The position numbers and the translations under genes are program-made. Below the pieces are notes generated by a model. It was not told where the DNA came from. It saw nothing but the letters and a program-made list of their open reading frames with translations, and ran no database searches. A DNA stretch of 52,957 bases from Celeribacter persicus (GTDB lineage Bacteria > Pseudomonadota > Alphaproteobacteria > Rhodobacterales > Rhodobacteraceae). The first letter of the stretch is position 1. Each line of letters starts with the position of its first letter. Location: contig NZ_QAOH01000020.1 of NCBI RefSeq assembly GCF_003050785.1, positions 1-52,957 on the forward strand. The letters run 5' to 3'. Of the stretch, positions 44,208-51,075 are shown one piece after another.

Positions 44208-44975
44208 ATGCACAATTTTCTTTTCGGGATTTATCCTTACATCGCGCTGTCCGTTCTTCTGATCGGATCGGTCGTGCGCTACGAACGTGACCCCTTTACG
44301 TGGAAATCCTCGTCGAGCCAGATGCTGCGCCGCAAGCAGTTGATCATCGGTTCGATCCTGTTTCATGTTGGTGTCCTGGTGATCTTTGTTGGACATCTCG
44401 TTGGCCTGCTGACCCCAATCGCAATCTTCGACGCCATCGGCATCAGCCACGGGGCAAAGCAGCTTCTGGCCGTGATCGCTGGCGGCATCGCCGGTGTCAT
44501 GGCCCTCGTGGGCGGTGGGATGCTCATGCACCGCCGCTGGACCGATCCGCGCATTCGCAAGACGTCCAGCTTTGCTGACATCGCCATTCTGGCGCTGCTG
44601 CTGGCACAATTGGTGCTTGGTTTGGGGACGGTGTTCGTGTCGCTCCAGCATCTCGATGGTCACGAGATGACCAAGTTCATGTCTTGGGCACAAGGCATAT
44701 TCACCTTCCGGTCCGGTGCTGCGGCGCAAATCGAGGATGTGGCCCTGATTTTCAAACTGCACCTGTTCCTGGGGCTGACGATCTTCCTGGTCTTCCCGTT
44801 TACAAGGCTGGTCCATATCGCTTCGGGTATCTTCGCCCCGCTGCGTTACCTGTTCTTGCGGGTAGGTTATCAGCTTGTCCGTTCGCGGCGGCATCGCCCG
44901 CTCGAAGAACGCCGCCGTGCCTTTGACAAGCTGCAAGCCAAGCGCGGCCCCTCGGCCACGACCCCGGCGGAGTGA
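44208..44975 (+). CDS. narI: Nitrate reductase gamma subunit NarI
   Basis: 255 aa, membrane dihaem b subunit that oxidises quinol. ATG 44208 is preferred (TGGAGG site 5 bases upstream); in-frame ATG 44196 overlaps the narJ stop. The four haem-ligand His have the correct spacing: H53 and H63 in helix 2, H185 and H203 in helix 5. Five membrane helices are visible. It overlaps the next gene by a GTGA junction. Confidence 0.95.
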   Translation: MHNFLFGIYPYIALSVLLIGSVVRYERDPFTWKSSSSQMLRRKQLIIGSILFHVGVLVIFVGHLVGLLTPIAIFDAIGISHGAKQLLAVIAGGIAGVMALVGGGMLMHRRWTDPRIRKTSSFADIAILALLLAQLVLGLGTVFVSLQHLDGHEMTKFMSWAQGIFTFRSGAAAQIEDVALIFKLHLFLGLTIFLVFPFTRLVHIASGIFAPLRYLFLRVGYQLVRSRRHRPLEERRRAFDKLQAKRGPSATTPAE

Positions 44976-44980
44976 GCGCG

Positions 44981-45778
44981 ATGAACATCGCCCTGTTTCC
45001 CGATGTCGTAGTGAACGGCGAAACCATCCCCTCGGCGGCAATCGCTGCCGAGGCACAAAACCACGACGCACCGAAAGGAAAACCCGGCATTGCCTGGCGC
45101 AAAGCGGCCAATGCTGTGGCGGTGCGGACCCTGCTGTTACAGGAAGCGCGCCGATGCGACTTGCAGCCGATGCCTTTGGAGGTCGATCCGGGCCGGTTCG
45201 AGACAGACGAGGAGGCCCTTATACGGAGCCTCCTAGAAACTGCCCTGAGCGTTTCGCCGCCATCGGACGAATCTGTGTACACGGAATGGGCACGCGATCC
45301 CTCCCGCTTTCGGTCGCCGCCACTTTGGGAAGTTTCGCATATCCTGTGCGCCTGCGACCCTCGCGATGACAAACAAAAGAAAGCGGCCGAAGCCCGTGCG
45401 ACCGATCTTGCCGCTCGCGCAAGCGCCAACCCGCACGACTTTGCGAAGCTCGCGAAGGACAATAGCGATTGCGGCTCGAAATCATCCGGCGGTGCCTTGG
45501 GTCAGGTGGGGCCCGGCGATACCGTGCCAGAATTTGAAGAGGCGTTGCGCAAACTCAATGAAGGGCAAATTACCGCCAAGCCCGTCCTCACTCGCCATGG
45601 CTGGCACATCATCCGCATGGACGCTGTCGCAGACGGTGCCGAACTGCCATTTGAAATCGTGCGTCCCAAACTCGCTGAGGCAATGGAAAAGGCGGCCTGG
45701 GCCCGTGAGGCCCGGTCCTTTGTCACTCGTCTGGTCGCGACGGCCACCATTTCCGGCGCGGACCTTCAATCAGTCTAG
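44981..45778 (+). CDS. Parvulin-type peptidyl-prolyl isomerase of the nar operon
   Basis: About 265 aa. The parvulin domain is in the C-terminal half: WEVSHILCACDPRD, FAKLAKDNSDCGS, GGALGQVGPGD, VPEFEEAL, and HGWHII. There is no signal peptide, so it is cytosolic, unlike SurA/PpiC. ATG 44981 is spaced 8 bases from GGAG; GTG 44972, overlapping narI, is an alternative. Its place in the nar operon suggests a folding aid for the nitrate reductase; similar genes occur in other nar operons, NifM being a distant analogue. Confidence 0.88.
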   Translation: MNIALFPDVVVNGETIPSAAIAAEAQNHDAPKGKPGIAWRKAANAVAVRTLLLQEARRCDLQPMPLEVDPGRFETDEEALIRSLLETALSVSPPSDESVYTEWARDPSRFRSPPLWEVSHILCACDPRDDKQKKAAEARATDLAARASANPHDFAKLAKDNSDCGSKSSGGALGQVGPGDTVPEFEEALRKLNEGQITAKPVLTRHGWHIIRMDAVADGAELPFEIVRPKLAEAMEKAAWAREARSFVTRLVATATISGADLQSV

Positions 45779-45792
45779 ACCGGGAGGTCATA

Positions 45793-46350
45793 ATGAAGAA
45801 AGAATTGTCGAATATCCGCCGAGGCGACGTCGATATTGAGCCGACCAACCTCGATCTGATGGAAAACCCTCTGGATTTCATCAAGGAAGACCATATGCAC
45901 ATGCGGTCGATCTGTGAGTCGATAAACCATCTCGCTCACGCAGAAGTGCCGGATCGAGCGCAGGTATCCAGGATCATCTCATTTCTGGACCATGAAATCG
46001 GCCTGCTCATTCACGATGAAGATGACGACCTTCGTGAACTGCTGCTCAAAAGATGCTTGCCAGAAGACGACGTCGCTTCGACTCTCGACCAGCTGAAAGA
46101 CGAACACGTATTGCTCTCTGGCATGCTTCCACTCTTGAAGTCGCATTTGGCAAATATTCGGGACGGCGAGCGTGCAGCCACAGAGCCCGAGGCGGACGAT
46201 CTTCGAGAATTTGCTGATCGCTTGCGCAGGCACCTCTTGGTCGAAAACGCAATCATTCTTCCCTTTGCACGGGTCCGGTTGACCAGTGATGACATCGTTC
46301 AGTTGCGGAACGCGATGATCAGGCGCCGCATCGAAGACATGCAGGCCTGA
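45793..46350 (+). CDS. Hemerythrin-domain protein of the nar operon
   Basis: 185 aa. The HHE motifs are present: KEDHMHMRS, DHEIGLLIHDEDDDL, DEHVLL and HLLVENAIILPF, enough for a di-iron site. There is a GGGAGG ribosome site, 14 bases after the isomerase stop. GC content (about 53%) is lower than the flanking genes. It may store O2 or NO or repair iron centres near nitrate reductase; it is not closely similar to the other hemerythrin at 28088 apart from the motifs. Confidence 0.85.
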   Translation: MKKELSNIRRGDVDIEPTNLDLMENPLDFIKEDHMHMRSICESINHLAHAEVPDRAQVSRIISFLDHEIGLLIHDEDDDLRELLLKRCLPEDDVASTLDQLKDEHVLLSGMLPLLKSHLANIRDGERAATEPEADDLREFADRLRRHLLVENAIILPFARVRLTSDDIVQLRNAMIRRRIEDMQA

Positions 46351-46353
46351 ATA

Positions 46354-46986
46354 ATGCTGGAAATGCTGATCAAAAATAACATAGCATGGTCCGGTGAACA
46401 GCATGAAGCTGATCCAGATTATTTTTCCCGTCTCGCAGAAATACAGAAGCCAGAATTTTTCTGGATTGGCTGTTCAGACAGCCGCGTTCCGGCAAATGTA
46501 GTCGCGGGCCTCGACCCAGGAGAGGTATTTGTCCACCGTAACGTCGCCAATGTGGTTCATTCCAGCGACATGAACCTCCTGTCAGCACTGGAATTCGCGG
46601 TCGATGCGTTGCATGTGCGCGAGATCATCGTTTGCGGCCACTATGGCTGCGGCGGGGTCAAGGCCGCGACCGAGGATCTGCCGCACGGTCTGGCCGATCA
46701 CTGGCTCGAGCCGATCCGGCGCTTGGCCCGCGCTTACGCGGTCGATCTGGGGCGCGAATCCGACCTCGAAGGACAACGTGATCGGCTGGCCGAACTGAAC
46801 GTCGTCGAGGGCGTTCGGCGTGTCTGCGAGACGCCGATCCTTCAGAGGGCATGGCGGCGCGGGGCTGATGTCCGGGTGCACGGCCTGATCTACGGGCTCA
46901 AGGACGGGCGCCTGCGTGATCTCGATTGCAGCATCGGGCCCGGGCATTTCCAGCCTACCCATTCCGCCGAGGAGGCAGCACAATGA
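46354..46986 (+). CDS. can: Beta-carbonic anhydrase
   Basis: 210 aa. Zinc ligands C40, H96, C99 and the D42-R44 dyad (IGCSDSRVP, VCGHYGCGG) are all visible, with HRNVAN near 61-66. It interconverts CO2 and bicarbonate in the cytosol. It starts 3 bases after the hemerythrin stop and overlaps moeA by 4 bases. GC content rises from about 47% in its first 130 bases to 65-73% after 46620, hinting at a mosaic gene. The role in nitrate respiration is unclear. Confidence 0.93.
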   Translation: MLEMLIKNNIAWSGEQHEADPDYFSRLAEIQKPEFFWIGCSDSRVPANVVAGLDPGEVFVHRNVANVVHSSDMNLLSALEFAVDALHVREIIVCGHYGCGGVKAATEDLPHGLADHWLEPIRRLARAYAVDLGRESDLEGQRDRLAELNVVEGVRRVCETPILQRAWRRGADVRVHGLIYGLKDGRLRDLDCSIGPGHFQPTHSAEEAAQ

Positions 46987-48260
46987 CCATCCATCAAGCC
47001 ATCGCGTCACCGGGCTGCGGCTGTGACAGTCAGGACATGCTTCACGCGCTGATCAGCATCGATGAGGCGCTCGCCCGGATTGCAGGGTATGTAGTATCGG
47101 TCGGCCGGACCGAGGCCCTGTCGCTCGACCACGCCTTTGGCCGCATTCTCGCCCAGCCGGTCCGGTCCCGGTCCATCGCACCGGCTTTCGATAATGCGGC
47201 GATGGATGGCTATGCGATTGCGACATCGGCCCTGACTGGAGTCGGCCCCTGGGTGTTGCCGGTCGTTGCACGCGTGCCTGCCGGGCAGGCGGTGACGACA
47301 CCGGTTGCCGGCGCCGTGGCGGTCCGGATCTTCACGGGCGCACCAATCCCGGATGGCGCGGACGCGGTCGTGATGCAGGAGGAGGTCCTGCGTGACGGGG
47401 ACGTCATTCATCTGTCGCGCCGACCTGAACTGGGCAAGAACATCCGCCGTGCGGGCAGTGACATGGCCAGCGGCGCGACCGTCCTCGACAAGGGGCAGAG
47501 GCTCGGCCCGAGGGAGATCGCCGCCTGCGCCGCTGCCGGCGCGGGAATCCTGCGCGTTCGGCGCAAGCTGCGCGTGGCATTACTGGTCACCGGCGACGAG
47601 GTGCGCCGCGCCGGGGGCCCGCGCGAAGCCGCCCAGATCTGGGACGTCAACACACCGATGCTGACGGCAAGCCTTGCAACTGCGGATGTCGACATCATTG
47701 CCTCGGATCATGGTGCCGACAACCTTGCCGGTCTTGTCCGTCAATTGGGCGACATGGCGGCGCGGGCCGATCTGGTCATCACCACGGGCGGTATCTCGGT
47801 GGGCGAAGAAGACCATGTGAAGCCGGCCGTCACGGCTCTTGGCGGCGAAACCCTGTTCAGCGGCGTCGCGATCAAACCGGGAAAGCCGGTGTCGGTCGGG
47901 CGCATCGGCAAGGCGCATTGGCTAGGTTTGCCCGGCAATCCGGTATCGGCCTTCGTGACGTGGCAAGTCTTCGGACTGGCGCTGGTCCGTGCACTGAGCG
48001 GCGAGGGACTCGCCGCGACCCGGCGGCATGTCGTGACCGCAGGCCCGATCCGCCGCAAGCCCGGGCGCTGCGAACTCCGGCCCGCCACGCTGGCCGGTTT
48101 CGATGCCCATGGTCGCGAGATCGTCGGTTTCGAGGATGCCACCCATTCGGCCCGTGTTGGCCTGCTTTCCGCTGCGGATGGATTGATCTTCCTGCCCGCC
48201 GATGCTGAGAGCCTGCCTGCCGGTGCTCTGGTCGAATTCCAACCATTCTGCCAATCCTGA
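46983..48260 (+). CDS. moeA: Molybdopterin molybdenumtransferase MoeA
   Basis: 425 aa. Family motifs: SIAPAFDNAAMDGYAI, GAPIPDGADAVVMQEE, TGDEV, TTGGISVGEEDHVKP and GLPGNPVSAFVTW. MoeA inserts molybdate into adenylated molybdopterin, needed for NarG. It is an operon copy next to narGHJI. A Cys-rich stretch (GCGCDS) precedes the standard N-terminus, which is unusual. It overlaps the carbonic anhydrase by 4 bases. Confidence 0.96.
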   Translation: MTIHQAIASPGCGCDSQDMLHALISIDEALARIAGYVVSVGRTEALSLDHAFGRILAQPVRSRSIAPAFDNAAMDGYAIATSALTGVGPWVLPVVARVPAGQAVTTPVAGAVAVRIFTGAPIPDGADAVVMQEEVLRDGDVIHLSRRPELGKNIRRAGSDMASGATVLDKGQRLGPREIAACAAAGAGILRVRRKLRVALLVTGDEVRRAGGPREAAQIWDVNTPMLTASLATADVDIIASDHGADNLAGLVRQLGDMAARADLVITTGGISVGEEDHVKPAVTALGGETLFSGVAIKPGKPVSVGRIGKAHWLGLPGNPVSAFVTWQVFGLALVRALSGEGLAATRRHVVTAGPIRRKPGRCELRPATLAGFDAHGREIVGFEDATHSARVGLLSAADGLIFLPADAESLPAGALVEFQPFCQS

Positions 48261-48272
48261 AGGAGCCCGGAC

Positions 48273-48794
48273 ATGAAACTTGCTTACACGATGGCGCCGG
48301 GACGCGGCGATACGGATCTGGTGCTTGAACGGCTGGCAGCGGATCTCGCGGCCAGGGGCCTCAGATGTCGCGGCACCGTCCAGATCAACAGCGAGCGCGC
48401 CGACGCCGGCCCTTGCGACATGGATGTGCGGGTGCTGCCCGCTGGTACCGTTCTGCGCATCAGCCAGGACCTCGGCCCGCAGGCGCGGGGGTGCCGCCTC
48501 GACCCGGCCGCTCTGGAAACGGCGGTCGCAATGGTTGCGGCCAGCCTGTCCTCCGGCGCCGACCTATTGATCGTCAACAAGTTCGGCAAACACGAGGCCG
48601 AGGGGCGGGGGTTCCGCAGCGTGATCGCCGAGGCTGTCGCGATGGATATCCCCGTTCTCGTCGGCCTCAACGCGCTCAACCGACCGGCCTTCGAGAGTTT
48701 CGCGGAAGGGATGGCAACCCAGTTGCCGCCCGAACCCGCAGCGCTTATCGCGTGGGTGAACGAGATGACCGCGTCGGCTGACATGCTGGTCTGA
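48273..48794 (+). CDS. DUF2478 protein (second paralogue), last gene of the nar operon
   Basis: 173 aa, clearly paralogous to the protein at 28578 (shared SQDLGP, VNKFG, EAEGRGFR, EGMAT). It follows moeA by 12 bases with an AAGGAG ribosome site. DUF2478 proteins have no established function known to me; the moeA neighbour suggests a link to molybdenum cofactor. It is the last plus-strand gene before the conjugation block resumes. Confidence 0.82.
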   Translation: MKLAYTMAPGRGDTDLVLERLAADLAARGLRCRGTVQINSERADAGPCDMDVRVLPAGTVLRISQDLGPQARGCRLDPAALETAVAMVAASLSSGADLLIVNKFGKHEAEGRGFRSVIAEAVAMDIPVLVGLNALNRPAFESFAEGMATQLPPEPAALIAWVNEMTASADMLV

Positions 48795-49089
48795 TTTCGA
48801 CCGATTGTCGGGATCTGCTTTTCATCTTTCCGAGTTGAAGGTCGGACGGTCACTGAAAAAGAGCATGTTCTGCCCGATTTCGGAATTGGGCCGAGCGCAC
48901 GCCATGCCAATTGGCACGACAATATGCGACCAGGTCCACACGGGCGTCAGGCATCATCACCGGACCGGAATCATGGAGGGTCGGACCGACTCCATAGCAA
49001 CATGAGGCGGTTAGGGAATTCCGATTTGCGATCCATCTGCACTTCTTCGAAAGCCGGGAAGAGACTGTCCGCGCTGCAGCGGCCATCAA
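48795..49089. other. Gap between the nar operon and virD4, no intact gene
   Basis: About 295 bases separate the end of the DUF2478 gene (+) from the virD4 stop (-). There is an imperfect hairpin at 48872-48891 (GCCCGATT / AATTGGGC, one G-T pair, loop TCGG). A short frame near 49000-49095 reads HEAVREFRFAIHLHFFES and ends in a stop, possibly the tail of a lost gene. No transposon ends or oriT-like nick site were recognised. This is the right edge of the cargo block. Confidence 0.45.
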
Positions 49090-51075
49090 TTAACCATGAA
49101 TGTTTATGATTGATCGCGTCGTCTGAACAGCTGCCGCCAAGACTGACCTGTCTGCTGCCTCTTGGATCCCCAGTTTAGCCAGATCGAATGACAGCTGATC
49201 TGACCCTGCGGCACCCGCTGCGGCCCGTGCGGCCCTCCCTCGCGCCCGACCCGACGACGCAGGCTTGGGATCGAGCGGTTCTTGCGAGGGAGTTCGGGAG
49301 GTTTTGGGCGGCGCAGTTGTCTCAGGCCCCTGCGCCCCTGCAGCCGCCCGCACTTCCTGAAGTTCCTGCTTCAACCTCTCCACCGTTTCCCGGGTCTCAG
49401 ACATCTGCCGATCCCGCCGCAGCCCGTCCTCGTCCGGATACGGGAAACTCCCCGACTGCCCGGCGTGCAGCACCTTCAAAGCCGGGTCCTCGAAATACTT
49501 CACCCTTCTTGCCCGGATCGGCATCTGCGCGTCGATCACGAGGATGACCTCGTCGAGGTCCATGCGCCGGGCTTCATCCTCTGTCAGAAGCGGGGTATCT
49601 TCTGTCCTCTCCGAGACGCTGCGCCCTTCGAATGGATTGCGTCCAACAGCACGGGAGCGGGTCACCACGCGCTTGGTGGTCTTGCCGACGGCCTGGCTTA
49701 ACTCCTCGATGGTCTTCTGCTCGGACGGGGTGAGGTAGAGCTTCACACCGGCGCCGCCCTGCAGGGACCGGCGGGTGTTCTCGCCATAGATCTCGTCCAG
49801 CGCCGGGATGGTCTGGGTGACAATGGCGAGGTTGCCGCCGAAGGAGCGCAGCGTCTTGATGCTTTCGGCGACGATCGGCATTTTCCCAAGGCGGTCGAAT
49901 TCGTCGAGCATGATCATTACTGGCCAGGGCTCATCGTCCCCAGGCTCCTGCGCCTGCAGCGAGGCGATCAGGTCGGAGAAGAACAGCCGGATCAGCGGGG
50001 CGAGGGGGCGGATCATCTCGGACTCGACCACGAGATAGATCGCGTGGGGGCGACGCCGGATGTCCCGGAAGGAGAAATCCGAGGTCGCGGTGGCCGCGTC
50101 GATCGCACGGTTGTCCCAGGTGTCGAGACCCGAAGTCATCAGGAGCGACAGGTAAGAGGTCAGGGTGTCGTTGTTGGTCGAGGCCATGCGCTCGAAGATC
50201 AGCTTGGCCGACTTGTTCTTCACCTCCTGTGCGCGCTTGAGGTATTCCTTTTGCTTGTCGCCGCCCGAGGCGGTGATGCGATAGATCTCGCCGATGGTCG
50301 GCACGCCGCGCTCGAAGGCCAGAAGGCCAGCCGCCACGAAGAGGTCGATACCCCCGGCCAAAAGCCCGCTCAGCTTTTCATTGTCGGTCTGCAGGAAGAG
50401 CTTTGCGGTGAGTTTCAGCTCCATCTGCTGCCGGTCGGGATTGGTCATGGCCGCGATGCGCGCCAGCGGATTGTAGCGGTGGGTTGGGCGGTCCCAGTCG
50501 GTCGGCGCGAAGCGGAAGACTTTGTCGCCCATGCTGGCGCGGAAGCGCGAGGTCTCGCGGAAGTTCTCGCCTTTCACGTCGAGCACAACGGCCGAACCCT
50601 TGTAGGTCAGAAGGTTCGGGATCACGAACCCCACGCCCTTGCCCCGGCCTGTAGGCGCCACGATCAGCGCGTGGGGGAAGGTTTTTGAGACAAGGAACGG
50701 GCGACTGGATTTCGGGGAGCCAAGCTTGCCCAGAAGGAAGCCGCCGCCGGGCTTGGCAAAGAAACCGTTCCTCTTCATCTCGCTGCGGGTCTGCCAATGC
50801 GTCGTCCCGAAGCGAGTCAATGCATCCCCCAGAAGCGTGACACTCAGCATCAGCGATGCCAGGCCGAAGCCGCCAAGGATGAGGTTCACCCAGAGGAAGT
50901 CCTTCGGTGCAGACTGAGACAGACCCCGATATTCGCGGGCAAGCAGGGTGACGTCGAAACGCGTGGGTGAGAGCCCGTACCGGAACATGACAAAGCCGGT
51001 CGCCACGACATAGCCCATGGCGAGACCGACCAGCACGAGGCTCAACACACCGAGGGCAATCTTGCCTTTATCCAT
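49090..51075 (-). CDS. virD4: VirD4/TraG type IV coupling protein
   Basis: 661 aa from ATG 51075; the frame extending to 51150 is a shadow of the relaxase. Two N-terminal membrane helices, then Walker A VAPTGRGKG (139-147) and Walker B VMIMLDEFDRLG (386-397). It docks the relaxase-DNA complex to the T4SS. The C-terminal tail is Ala/Pro/Arg-rich (EVRAAAGAQGPETT). It overlaps the relaxase end by 8 bases, so the two are coupled. Confidence 0.95.
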   Translation of the reverse strand: MDKGKIALGVLSLVLVGLAMGYVVATGFVMFRYGLSPTRFDVTLLAREYRGLSQSAPKDFLWVNLILGGFGLASLMLSVTLLGDALTRFGTTHWQTRSEMKRNGFFAKPGGGFLLGKLGSPKSSRPFLVSKTFPHALIVAPTGRGKGVGFVIPNLLTYKGSAVVLDVKGENFRETSRFRASMGDKVFRFAPTDWDRPTHRYNPLARIAAMTNPDRQQMELKLTAKLFLQTDNEKLSGLLAGGIDLFVAAGLLAFERGVPTIGEIYRITASGGDKQKEYLKRAQEVKNKSAKLIFERMASTNNDTLTSYLSLLMTSGLDTWDNRAIDAATATSDFSFRDIRRRPHAIYLVVESEMIRPLAPLIRLFFSDLIASLQAQEPGDDEPWPVMIMLDEFDRLGKMPIVAESIKTLRSFGGNLAIVTQTIPALDEIYGENTRRSLQGGAGVKLYLTPSEQKTIEELSQAVGKTTKRVVTRSRAVGRNPFEGRSVSERTEDTPLLTEDEARRMDLDEVILVIDAQMPIRARRVKYFEDPALKVLHAGQSGSFPYPDEDGLRRDRQMSETRETVERLKQELQEVRAAAGAQGPETTAPPKTSRTPSQEPLDPKPASSGRARGRAARAAAGAAGSDQLSFDLAKLGIQEAADRSVLAAAVQTTRSIINIHG

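Noticed and set aside
48872-48891. Hairpin in the gap after the second DUF2478 gene as terminator
   Set aside because: The stem is short with a G-T pair and no T-tract; it could be chance.
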